In this document: piece after piece, positions 1 to 7,067 of the stretch
How positions within the stretch are numbered: position 1 is the first letter of the stretch
Layout of the letters: the number at the start of each line of letters is the position of its first letter
Origin: JAFDWI01 sp964544305
GTDB lineage: Bacteria; Actinomycetota; Acidimicrobiia; Acidimicrobiales; Iamiaceae
Reading direction: 5' to 3'
Assembly (NCBI GenBank): GCA_964544305.1
Contig: CAZJAZ010000031.1
Location: 1-32,446, forward strand
Length of the DNA stretch: 32,446 nt
Translations under genes and position numbers: made by a program
The notes under the pieces: generated by a model
Told to the model about the DNA's origin: nothing
Seen by the model: only the letters and a program-made list of their open reading frames with translations
Databases searched by the model: none

Positions 1-1
1 T

Positions 2-808
2 TTGGCGATACCGTTGCCGGTGATGACCGTGATCCCACGTCTTGGCTCCGACGCCACCGTTGACGAGATTCTTGGAGGCCTTGCACAAGCGGGCTGTGCG
101 GTTGTCGAAGGATTCATCCCCGATGGACAAGTCGCGGCGCTCAACGCCGAGTTCGCACCATTCCGTGAAGCAACCCCGTCGGGCCGCAACGACTTTGAAG
201 GATTCGGAACCCGACGCATCTATAACCTTTTCGCAAAAGTTCGTGGACTTGACGATCTCGCGATAGATGCACGACTCCTTGGAGTACTTGATGCGACGCT
301 CGGGGCGCACTATCAACTCAGCGGACCCGTCGGCATCGACATCGGCCCACACGAAGTCGCGCAAATGATGCACACCGACGACATCATCTACCCCGTTTCG
401 TGGCCGCATCCGAACTTGGTCTTCAACACGATGTGGGCGCTCGACGACTTCACAGTCGAGAACGGTGCCACAATGGTCGTCCCCGGGAGCCATCACCGTC
501 CGCCTGATGATCCACCGAAGGCGAGCGAAGCTATTCCCGCCACGATGCCCGCCGGATCGGTCATGTTTTATTTGGGAACATTGTGGCATCACGGTGGAGC
601 AAATCAGACTGACGGGCGACGGTTTGGGGTCATCCTCGAATATGTTGTCGCTTGGCTTCGAGCACAAGAAAACCATGTGGCTGGCGTTCCACGCGACATC
701 ATTCGCACCCTGCCCGAACGTCTTCAACAGCTTCTTGGCTACAACATCCATCCACCATTTCTTGGTTATGTCGATGGACGTGACCCGCTGCGCACGCTTG
801 GCGATTGA
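2..808 (+). CDS. Phytanoyl-CoA dioxygenase (PhyH) family protein
   Basis: Probable Fe(II)/2-oxoglutarate-dependent oxygenase of the PhyH family, which hydroxylates small organic substrates; the substrate here cannot be told. The frame shows the double-stranded beta-helix iron site: the HTD motif (His124, Asp126) and a distal histidine in the WHHGG segment (His196/197), followed by DGRR, whose arginine is suitably placed to bind 2-oxoglutarate. Length (268 aa) is normal for the family. The start is uncertain: a TTG at 2 and an ATG at 23 are both in frame, no clear ribosome binding site is visible, and the true 5' end could lie off the window. It converges on the coiled-coil gene with a 36-bp gap. 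Family confident, substrate unknown. Confidence 0.85.
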   Translation: MAIPLPVMTVIPRLGSDATVDEILGGLAQAGCAVVEGFIPDGQVAALNAEFAPFREATPSGRNDFEGFGTRRIYNLFAKVRGLDDLAIDARLLGVLDATLGAHYQLSGPVGIDIGPHEVAQMMHTDDIIYPVSWPHPNLVFNTMWALDDFTVENGATMVVPGSHHRPPDDPPKASEAIPATMPAGSVMFYLGTLWHHGGANQTDGRRFGVILEYVVAWLRAQENHVAGVPRDIIRTLPERLQQLLGYNIHPPFLGYVDGRDPLRTLGD

Positions 809-844
809 GCCACCACCATCCATGTACCTGCTGCGATGGAACGC

Positions 845-1282
845 TCAGTGCAACGCGATAATTAAACCGGAAAGTATCCCGGTGACGCCAAAGAGTGAAC
901 CCAGCATCCAATACAGCATTTGACGCATCTCGGTGTGCAATCCACCAATCTCCGTGCGCATCTCCGCACGCAACGCACCGATCTCCGCCCGTAACGCCGC
1001 ATCGCCCGCTTGCACCTCCGCACGCAATCCACCGATCTCCGCCCGCAACGCAGCATCACCCGCTTGCATCTCCGCACGCAGATCGTCACGCAACCCATCA
1101 ATCTCAGTGTGCATTTCGAGACGCAGTGCGGCCAGTTCGGTTCGCAGATATTCGCGAGTCACTGGTTCTTCAACGTCTCGTGCTGGAAAGTAAGAAAGCA
1201 TTTCGCTGGTCGCCTCCTCTCCAAGAGATGTCGTTGCAAAATAGTTATACAACGCGTTCCGTGATCGTTCGCTCAGTGCCAT
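845..1282 (-). CDS. Coiled-coil protein with C-terminal membrane anchor (DUF1640/CCDC90-like)
   Basis: No specific function recognised. The N-terminus (ALSERSRNALYNYF) is followed by a long heptad-rich coiled coil (about residues 45-115) made of 18-residue units of the form LRAEMQAGDAALRAEIGG, and ends in one hydrophobic segment (MLYWMLGSLFGVTGILSGL), so it is probably tail-anchored with the coiled coil in the cytoplasm. The layout recalls DUF1640/CCDC90-type proteins. The ATG at 1282 is chosen because GGGGA lies just before it; a TTG four codons upstream (1294) is the alternative. Divergent from dnaE2 across 189 bp. The DNA carries a 54-bp tandem repeat, so length may vary between strains. 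Confidence 0.75.
   Translation of the reverse strand: MALSERSRNALYNYFATTSLGEEATSEMLSYFPARDVEEPVTREYLRTELAALRLEMHTEIDGLRDDLRAEMQAGDAALRAEIGGLRAEVQAGDAALRAEIGALRAEMRTEIGGLHTEMRQMLYWMLGSLFGVTGILSGLIIALH
981..1088. repeat. Two-copy 54-bp tandem repeat inside the coiled-coil gene
   Basis: Positions 981-1034 and 1035-1088 are near-identical 54-bp units, both beginning ATCTCCGCCC. Each encodes 18 residues of the coiled coil on the minus strand, and partial, more diverged units continue on both sides. The 18-residue step keeps the frame, so copy gain or loss would lengthen or shorten the rod without breaking the gene. Confidence 0.85.
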
Positions 1283-1443
1283 GGTATTCCCCAATTCGTT
1301 CGTATCTCAACAGGGGGAGCCGCTGCTCACCGATCGTGTGCCATCAAGCTACTTGTGACCTGTGACAGTGACATCGGCGGCCCAGACGCCGAATCTGGCA
1401 AGGCTCGCGAAGCCCGTGAGATTCAATTCTTCCTTTCCCATAT

Positions 1444-1459
1444 CCGAACAAATGTTCGA
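1444..1459. promoter_or_regulatory. LexA (SOS) box upstream of dnaE2
   Basis: The 16-mer CCGAACAAATGTTCGA contains the inverted repeat CGAAC-N4-GTTCG, matching the known actinobacterial/Gram-positive LexA operator pattern (GAAC-N4-GTTC core). It ends 12 bp before the chosen ATG of dnaE2 at 1472, where LexA would block transcription until DNA damage. It also argues against longer N-terminal extensions of dnaE2, because translation from 1355 would read through the operator. Confidence 0.85.
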
Positions 1460-1471
1460 TACGCTTGTTTG

Positions 1472-4400
1472 ATGGGTTTCACAAACCGATCAATGCGATG
1501 GAGCGAATTCGAAGCTCGATTGTCGGGCAACCCACCTGCTGCTACCCCTTCACAAAGCAAGCCGTCACGGTCCCCTTCGCTACCTGACCGTCGGCCAGCC
1601 TCGATGCCCTATGCCGAGTTGCACTGCCATTCGAACTTTAGCTTTCTCGATGGAGCATCATCTCCCGAAACGCTCGTCGCTGAAGCCGACCGGCTGGGCC
1701 TTGAGGCACTTGCCCTCACCGACCACGACGGTTTCTACGGTGTGGTGCGCTTTGCTGCAGCCGCCCGAGACGTCGGTCTGCCCACCGTATTCGGTGCCGA
1801 AGTCACCTTGGATCTTCCCGCCCGGCTTGATCCGAACGCCGCTGATCCACCCGGCACGCATCTCGTAGTACTCGCCACCGGCCCCACCGGGTACCGGGCG
1901 CTGAGTCGCCGGTTGAGTCTCGGCCAGCTTGCCGGATCAAAAGGCGCACCTCGTCAGTCGCTCGCCGATTTGGCAGATCTTGCCGGTGACATCATCGCAC
2001 TCACCGGTTGCCGGAAAGGCGCGGTTCCTACCGCGTTAGAAGCTGCCGGCCCAGCCGCCGCTGCTCGCGAACTGGCAAAGTTGACCGAGCTGTTTGGACG
2101 GGACCGCGTCTTCGTTGAACTCTGGGATCACGGTCATCCCCTTGATGGTCCACGCAACGATGCGTTGGCGGAGTTAGCAGCGCGCTCACAGGTGGGGGTC
2201 GTAGCCACGAACAATGTGCACTACGCGACCCCGGCAAACCGGCCACTTGCGACCACGTTGTCTGCGGTACGTGCTCGACGCAGCCTCGATGATCTGAATG
2301 GTTGGCTGCAGGCGTCTGCGGGCGCACATCTGCGTTCGGGGGCCGAGCAGCATCGGCGATTTGCCCGTTACCCGGGCGCAGTGGAAACCACGGTTGACGT
2401 GGCACAAACATGTGCGTTCGACTTGGCGCTTGTCGCCCCCAAGTTGCCACCGTTTCCTTGCCCCGATGGGCTCGACGAAATGGCATATTTGCGCCGTCTC
2501 GTCGCTGAGGGAGCCACCCGCAGGTACGGGCCTCGTCCCCGATTCAACCCGAAACACGCGAACAGCCGGAACTTGTCGCAGAACGCGTCGCATAGCGACG
2601 CGTTCTGCGACAAGTTCCGGCCTGAGGCTGACATCCGTGTGCGGGCATGGACCCAGATCGACCATGAACTCGCCATCATCGAACAACTCGGCTTTCCCGG
2701 CTACTTCCTCATCGTGTGGGACATTGTCCGTTTCTGCAACGAAGCCAACATCTTCTGCCAAGGGCGCGGGTCTGCAGCCAACAGCGCTGCCTGTTTTGCA
2801 CTCGGAATCACCCGGGCTGATGCGGTGCGCCTCGGTTTGTTGTTCGAACGGTTCTTGTCACCCGCCCGGGACGGTCCCCCCGATATTGATCTTGACATTG
2901 AATCAGGCCGACGCGAAGAAGTGATCCAGTACGTCTATGGACGTTATGGCCGCCATCATGCCGCGCAAGTTGCCAACGTCATCACGTACCGTGGACGATC
3001 CGCCGTACGAGATATGGCACGCGCCTTAGGTTATGCGCCCGGGCAACAAGACGCCTGGGCCAAACAAGTTGATCGTTGGGGGTCGCTTGACGAGGCCTCC
3101 TCGGGCGAGCCACCATCATCGACTTCACCTGTCCCGACTGCGGCGACACGCGACGCTTGGCGAAGCGAGACCCTTCGCTCTGGCGAACATTCGATTCCCC
3201 CATTGGTGTTGCGTATGGCCCGTCAGCTCAAAGGCGCCCCACGACATCTGGGTATCCATTCGGGGGGCATGGTGATCTGCGACCGCCCGGTGATCGAGGT
3301 CTGCCCGGTCGAACACGCCCGCATGGAAGGCCGCACCGTGTTGCAATGGGACAAAGAAGACTGCGCAACCGCCGGCCTTGTCAAGTTCGATCTACTCGGT
3401 CTCGGCATGCTCACCGCGCTGCACCACGCGGTCGATTTAATCCGTGAGCACCGCGGCTACGAACTTGACCTGGCCGCCCTCGAACAAGACGATGCCGTCT
3501 ACGACATGTTGTGTCGGGCTGATTCGATCGGCGTGTTCCAAGTCGAATCACGCGCCCAAATGGCCACCTTGCCCCGACTCAAGCCCCGCAACTTCTATGA
3601 CCTGGTAGTTGAGGTGGCGCTCATCCGACCCGGCCCGATTCAAGGAGGCTCGGTGCACCCCTACATTCGACGGCGCAACGGTCTCGAACCGGTCACCTAC
3701 GCCCATCCACTTTTAGAACCCGCGCTTGCCAAGACATTGGGGGTGCCGCTGTTCCAAGAACAGTTCATGCAAATCGCGATCGACGCGGCCGGATTCAGCG
3801 CCACCGAAGCAGACGGGCTCCGGCAAGCCATGGGCGCAAAGCGCTCGCATGCACGAATGGAACGGCTGCGGGAGCGCCTGTTTGCAGGTATGGCCCAGCG
3901 CGGTATCACCGGCGCCGTGGCCGACGATATTTGGAACAAACTTGAGGCGTTCGCCGACTACGGCTTCCCCGAATCCCACTCGGTGAGTTTCGCGTATCTG
4001 GTGTATTCGTCGTCGTGGATCAAGTTGTATGAGCCCGCCGCATTCTGTGCGGCGCTGCTCAACGCGCAGCCGATGGGCTTCTACTCGCCCCACACGTTGT
4101 GCCAAGACGCCCGACGCCACGGCGTGGTCGTGCATGGACCAGATCTTCTCCGCTCGAAAGCCGACGCAACGCTCGAACCCGACCCAAACTCGCAGAACAA
4201 TGTAGCGGTGCGCCTCGGGTTGTCGGCGGTGCACGGCATCAGTAAAGACCAAGCAAAAGTCATCGCTACCGAGCGAGATGCTGGCGGGCCCTACCGTGAC
4301 CTTGCCGATCTCGCGCATCGCACCGGCACAAACCGTGACCAGCTCGAAGCGTTCGCACTTGCTGGGGCGGTCGCCAGCTCCCGTCCTTCTGCGAAATTTG

Positions 4401-4978
4401 ACGCGTTCTGGCTCCATAGGAGCCAGAACGCGTCAAATTTCGCAGAAGAGGGGCAGAAACAGCGGCGGCAGTCCCTTTGGGAGGCGGGTGCGGCCGCGCA
4501 ATCTCGCCCGGGACGACTCCCCGGTATCGTGACCGGCACTCACGCCCCCACCCTGCCGGACATGTCGCAGGTGGAAGAAGCCGTTGCTGATCTGACCGCA
4601 ACCGGGATCAGCCCGAACGGGCACCCGACCCGTTTCATCCGTGACGAACTTGACCAGCAAGGTGTCGTCGCCGCCGCGCGACTCGCCACGCATCCCATCG
4701 ACAACAAAGTCCTCGTCGCCGGTGTCGTCACTCACCGCCAACGCCCCGCAACCGCAGGCGGAACCATGTTCGTCAACCTTGAAGATGAAACCGGGCTGGT
4801 GAACGTGATTTGTTCAAAAGGATGCTGGACGCGTTACCGAGACGTGGTGCGTAGCGCCCCCGCGCTCATCGTGCGCGGCCGTCTCGAACGGGTCGACGGG
4901 GTGAATAACGTGATCGCCGAACGCATCACCGAACTGGACCTGCCGATCGGCCCGTTGCGTTCACGCAACTTTCGATGA
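1472..4978 (+). CDS. dnaE2: Error-prone DNA polymerase III alpha subunit DnaE2 (ImuC)
   Basis: Translesion C-family DNA polymerase responsible for damage-induced mutagenesis. The ATG at 1472 gives MGFTNRSMRWSEFEARL, like the MGW... starts of actinobacterial DnaE2, and lies just after a LexA box. Domains in order: PHP domain (ELHCHSNFSFLDGAS, His51 onward; LALTDHDG), palm with the catalytic PDIDLD motif (Asp471, Asp473) and a KFDLLGLG motif for the third aspartate, fingers, helix-hairpin-helix region, and C-terminal OB fold ending PIGPLRSRNFR. At 1168 aa it is longer than the usual roughly 1050-1100 aa. Part of the excess is two palindromic elements in frame (2565-2621 and 4386-4448), plus a Ser/Pro-rich loop near 3095-3190. 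No imuA' or imuB partner is visible nearby. All core motifs persist, so it is probably functional. Confidence 0.96.
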   Translation: MGFTNRSMRWSEFEARLSGNPPAATPSQSKPSRSPSLPDRRPASMPYAELHCHSNFSFLDGASSPETLVAEADRLGLEALALTDHDGFYGVVRFAAAARDVGLPTVFGAEVTLDLPARLDPNAADPPGTHLVVLATGPTGYRALSRRLSLGQLAGSKGAPRQSLADLADLAGDIIALTGCRKGAVPTALEAAGPAAAARELAKLTELFGRDRVFVELWDHGHPLDGPRNDALAELAARSQVGVVATNNVHYATPANRPLATTLSAVRARRSLDDLNGWLQASAGAHLRSGAEQHRRFARYPGAVETTVDVAQTCAFDLALVAPKLPPFPCPDGLDEMAYLRRLVAEGATRRYGPRPRFNPKHANSRNLSQNASHSDAFCDKFRPEADIRVRAWTQIDHELAIIEQLGFPGYFLIVWDIVRFCNEANIFCQGRGSAANSAACFALGITRADAVRLGLLFERFLSPARDGPPDIDLDIESGRREEVIQYVYGRYGRHHAAQVANVITYRGRSAVRDMARALGYAPGQQDAWAKQVDRWGSLDEASSGEPPSSTSPVPTAATRDAWRSETLRSGEHSIPPLVLRMARQLKGAPRHLGIHSGGMVICDRPVIEVCPVEHARMEGRTVLQWDKEDCATAGLVKFDLLGLGMLTALHHAVDLIREHRGYELDLAALEQDDAVYDMLCRADSIGVFQVESRAQMATLPRLKPRNFYDLVVEVALIRPGPIQGGSVHPYIRRRNGLEPVTYAHPLLEPALAKTLGVPLFQEQFMQIAIDAAGFSATEADGLRQAMGAKRSHARMERLRERLFAGMAQRGITGAVADDIWNKLEAFADYGFPESHSVSFAYLVYSSSWIKLYEPAAFCAALLNAQPMGFYSPHTLCQDARRHGVVVHGPDLLRSKADATLEPDPNSQNNVAVRLGLSAVHGISKDQAKVIATERDAGGPYRDLADLAHRTGTNRDQLEAFALAGAVASSRPSAKFDAFWLHRSQNASNFAEEGQKQRRQSLWEAGAAAQSRPGRLPGIVTGTHAPTLPDMSQVEEAVADLTATGISPNGHPTRFIRDELDQQGVVAAARLATHPIDNKVLVAGVVTHRQRPATAGGTMFVNLEDETGLVNVICSKGCWTRYRDVVRSAPALIVRGRLERVDGVNNVIAERITELDLPIGPLRSRNFR
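2565..2621. repeat. In-frame palindromic element 1 (57 bp) inside dnaE2
   Basis: A perfect inverted repeat with two 27-bp arms (2565-2591 and 2595-2621) around the loop ATA. At 57 bp (19 codons) it keeps the dnaE2 frame and encodes a segment containing NLSQNAS and DAFCDKF. It falls in a loop between the N-terminal region and the conserved block IDHELAIIEQLGFPGYF. It shares GACGCGTTCTG with element 2 (2597-2607 here, 4400-4410 there) and also TTCTGCGA, but the order relative to the loop differs, so it is a related subtype rather than a copy. Confidence 0.9.
4386..4448. repeat. In-frame palindromic element 2 (63 bp) inside dnaE2
   Basis: A perfect inverted repeat with 30-bp arms (4386-4415 and 4419-4448) and loop ATA. 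It spans 63 bp, exactly 21 codons, and is read as KFDAFWLHRSQNASNF within dnaE2. It sits between LEAFALAGAVASS and LWEAGAAAQ, two blocks that are normally close together in DnaE2 proteins, so it looks like an insertion in a surface loop of the helix-hairpin-helix region. The core (AAATTTGACGCGTT..GGCTCC) is shared with the elements at 6051 and 13871. Confidence 0.93.
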
Positions 4979-5006
4979 CGCGGCACCGTCAATAGACGGC
5001 GAACGT

Positions 5007-5465
5007 TTAGTACCAATCACCCATGTCTGGTTGTTGCGGACCAGACACACCCGGCGTCGCTTCTCTTATCGGACGGTCCTCAGGAACTCGACCCAAGTGA
5101 ATATCAACCAGTTCACGGGCAACGTCTTCAAGTGCCTGCGAGCGAAACTCAATCCCGTAATGAACCTTGTTTGGCTCATCCACAGGACGGACGCTCTTGA
5201 TCACGGCAGCCCCAGTCACCGGACCAACCGTGATCAGAATCATCGTGCGCTCAACCAAGTCTTTATGTTCATCAGAAACGAAACTGAGTCCCGTGTACGA
5301 CCAGTCCCGGGTAATCGCCTCAAAAGCTTTCGGAGTTCGTTGAAACCGTCGAGTCGCCTGGAGTGCGAACTTCACCGGAATCGATATGGCATACCGCTCG
5401 CCGATGCGCAGTTGCAGTGCCGCTGCTTTATCGGCTCGATCATCGTATTGAGGCATTTCGTCCAT
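5007..5465 (-). CDS. PilZ domain protein (probable c-di-GMP receptor)
   Basis: Small cytoplasmic protein (152 aa) built around one PilZ domain. Both c-di-GMP-binding signatures are present: RxxxR (RIGER, near residue 20) and DxSxxG (DWSYTG, around residues 55-60). It probably responds to the second messenger made by cyclases such as the GGDEF protein at 27.8-29.1 kb, but what it controls is unknown. The ATG at 5465 is preferred because AGG lies 6 bases upstream and the longer reading from 5627 adds low-complexity sequence with no PilZ homology. It converges on dnaE2 (28 bp apart) and follows the SRPBCC gene by 74 bp on the same strand. Confidence 0.85.
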   Translation of the reverse strand: MDEMPQYDDRADKAAALQLRIGERYAISIPVKFALQATRRFQRTPKAFEAITRDWSYTGLSFVSDEHKDLVERTMILITVGPVTGAAVIKSVRPVDEPNKVHYGIEFRSQALEDVARELVDIHLGRVPEDRPIREATPGVSGPQQPDMGDWY

Positions 5466-5539
5466 GGCTGACCTGTCCTCACCACAGTTGGCTTGTGCCA
5501 TTCTAGCCAGATTCCAAAACGTCCACGGTGGACCATTCG

Positions 5540-6022
5540 TTACATCCGAGCTTGACGCGCCAAGATTCCGAGCGTTGCACGCAGTGCGCCCTCTTGAAGA
5601 ACCGGGAAAATGCCCGAATCTCGCCAAACCTCGTGTGCGTTTGACCAGTCGTAGTAGCTCGTCGCAATCGTGCCTATTCCGTCTGGGCTCGATTCAAGGA
5701 GATACCCGTAGACATGTCCAAGTGGCGGGTCCATCTTCGAGAGGATCGTCCACGCGATCTCACGGTCTTGTGTAAACGCCGTGATCTTCACCGTCACGTC
5801 GTAACGGCCGAGCTCTGGATAATCGTTGAGCGCTTCTCGGTCCATGTGCACAACAAACGTGTCGCCCACGGCGGTGACCGGCGAACCGTCTGCAGACTGC
5901 AACATGCCAGATGAATCAATAGCAACATGACCTTGGGGATCACATAGCAACGCGAAAATGGTTGCGGCGGGGGCGCCAATGGTGCGGGAAACTTCGATGC
6001 GTTGATTCGACTCGTGGGCCAT
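5540..6022 (-). CDS. SRPBCC family protein (polyketide cyclase/dehydrase-like)
   Basis: A 160-residue START/SRPBCC-fold protein, which typically binds a hydrophobic ligand in a deep cavity; ligand and role are unknown. The N-terminus IEVSRTIGAPAATIFALLCDP is the first strand and helix typical of the family, and the C-terminal half holds the long helix ending LGILARQARM. The ATG at 6022 (MAHESNQRIEVSR) is chosen. The frame stays open upstream to a TTG at 6103, but that extension is translated palindrome (6051-6097) and is unlikely to be part of the protein. Same strand as osmC and the PilZ gene. Confidence 0.82.
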   Translation of the reverse strand: MAHESNQRIEVSRTIGAPAATIFALLCDPQGHVAIDSSGMLQSADGSPVTAVGDTFVVHMDREALNDYPELGRYDVTVKITAFTQDREIAWTILSKMDPPLGHVYGYLLESSPDGIGTIATSYYDWSNAHEVWRDSGIFPVLQEGALRATLGILARQARM

Positions 6023-6050
6023 GACCGTCGATTCTTCCACTCTCCCCACC

Positions 6051-6097
6051 AAATTTGACGCGTTATGGCTCCTATGGAGCCATAACGCGTCAAATTT
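6051..6097. repeat. Intergenic palindromic element 3 (47 bp)
   Basis: Perfect inverted repeat with 22-bp arms (6051-6072, 6076-6097) and loop TAT. The core is the same as in the dnaE2 copy at 4386, but the two variable arm bases read AT rather than CT, with the opposite arm changed to match. It lies between the SRPBCC start (6022) and the end of osmC (about 6125), where it could form a strong hairpin in the shared transcript. No T-run follows it, so it is not a classical terminator. Confidence 0.92.
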
Positions 6098-6124
6098 CGT
6101 CAAGGATTGATCAGGCTGGGGAGA

Positions 6125-6404
6125 TCAGGCTTTGGAGATCGCCAAAGTCACATCCGCAACACCGNNNNNNNNNNNNNNNNNNNNNNNNNNNNNNNNNNNN
6201 NNNNNNNNNNNNNNNNNNNNNNNNNNNNNNNNNNNNNNNNNNNNNNNNNNNNNNNNNNNNNNNNAGTTCTTCGGGGTTCGTGCCCGCGCCATCAGCGAAA
6301 CGTGAAGCTTTCGAGAACGTACCGGTCAAACCAGTACCGGTCGTCATTGAACCGGACCCCTCGTCGATTGATCCGTTCCAGGTTGCGGTTGCTGATGCTG
6401 CCAT
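6125..6404 (-). CDS. OsmC family peroxiredoxin, interrupted by scaffold gap
   Basis: The N-terminus MAASATATWNGSIDEGSG...GTFSKASRFADGAGTNPEE is characteristic of OsmC, a dimeric thiol peroxidase acting on organic hydroperoxides; the catalytic cysteines would lie in or near the missing part. The gap (6165-6264) removes the centre. Only about 47 residues before it and, in the best frame, GVADVTLAISKA with a stop at 6125 after it are visible. A normal OsmC of about 140 aa implies roughly 240 missing bases rather than 100, so the gap length is a placeholder. GAGAGGA upstream of the ATG at 6404 is a plausible ribosome binding site. The 3' frame is inferred. Confidence 0.82.
6165..6264. other. Scaffold gap of 100 N within osmC
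   Basis: Exactly 100 ambiguous bases, the conventional placeholder for a gap of unknown length. It removes the middle of the OsmC gene. Confidence 0.98.
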
Positions 6405-6524
6405 GTCGTCATTCCTCTCGTTTTAGAATCGTTTCATTGTGTGCGTCGGATCTGACGCTGCGTTTCCACCCTACCGGCGACACGAAACATTCCAAGGCAG
6501 CGATGCCTGCGATACTTGAACATT

Positions 6525-7022
6525 ATGAGTTCTGATCAAACCATTGATGTCGTCGTTGAAATTCCGCGGGGAAGTCGCAACAAGTACGAGATTGATCATG
6601 AAACCGGTGTGATTCGACTTGATCGGCGCCTGTTCTCAGCCACGGTGTATCCGGCCGATTACGGCTTCATTCCGGACACATTGGGCGAAGACGGCGACCC
6701 GCTTGATGCCATGGTTATTCTTGAAGAGCCAACGTTCCCAGGCTGCTGGGTGACGGCCCGACCGGTGGGCGTGTTGTGGATGGAAGACGAGGCCGGTCCG
6801 GACGCCAAGATCATTTGCGTGCCCGCAGGTGATGTGCGTTGGGATCATGTGGGTGAGATTGATGAATTGCCTGACCACCTCATTGACGAGCTCATTCATT
6901 TCTTTGACGTGTATAAGGATCTTGAACCGGGCAAGTCAATGACAACCCGCGGGTCTGAAGGCGTTGACGCGGCGTGGAAAGAAATTCACGCGTCAAAAGC
7001 CCGTTACGTACCTCACTCGTAA
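6525..7022 (+). CDS. ppa: Inorganic pyrophosphatase, family I
   Basis: Soluble Mg-dependent pyrophosphatase that hydrolyses PPi to phosphate and so drives nucleotide, protein and polysaccharide synthesis. The family signature DGDPLDAMV is present after DYGFIPDTLGE, together with EIPRGSRNKYE near the N-terminus and the C-terminal DVYKDLEPGK lysine-containing block. The 165-residue length is that of bacterial homohexameric enzymes. The ATG at 6525 is used; an in-frame TTG at 6516 is less likely. No Shine-Dalgarno sequence is visible. A -10-like GATACT (6511-6516) ends 8 bp before the ATG, so the transcript may be leaderless. It is divergent from osmC. Confidence 0.96.
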   Translation: MSSDQTIDVVVEIPRGSRNKYEIDHETGVIRLDRRLFSATVYPADYGFIPDTLGEDGDPLDAMVILEEPTFPGCWVTARPVGVLWMEDEAGPDAKIICVPAGDVRWDHVGEIDELPDHLIDELIHFFDVYKDLEPGKSMTTRGSEGVDAAWKEIHASKARYVPHS

Positions 7023-7067
7023 ATTCTCATAAAGCAAGGCCATGCGCCTCGCACATAGGATCGTCGC

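Noticed and set aside
981..1088. CRISPR-like spacing of repeats
   Set aside because: The repeats are contiguous 54-bp coding units without spacers, explained by the coiled-coil protein.
1355..1471. dnaE2 start at 1355
   Set aside because: It would translate through the LexA box, and the family begins with MG[WF]..., found at 1472.
2186..2761. Long minus-strand open frame within dnaE2
   Set aside because: It is a shadow of dnaE2 codon use; the palindrome makes both strands read alike locally, which lengthens such shadows.
4986..4999. Hairpin CCGTC-AATA-GACGG between dnaE2 and the PilZ gene as a terminator
   Set aside because: The stem is only five base pairs with no T-run; too weak to call.
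5466..5627. Longer PilZ protein starting at 5627
   Set aside because: The extension has no family resemblance, and AGG six bases before the ATG at 5465 supports the shorter form.
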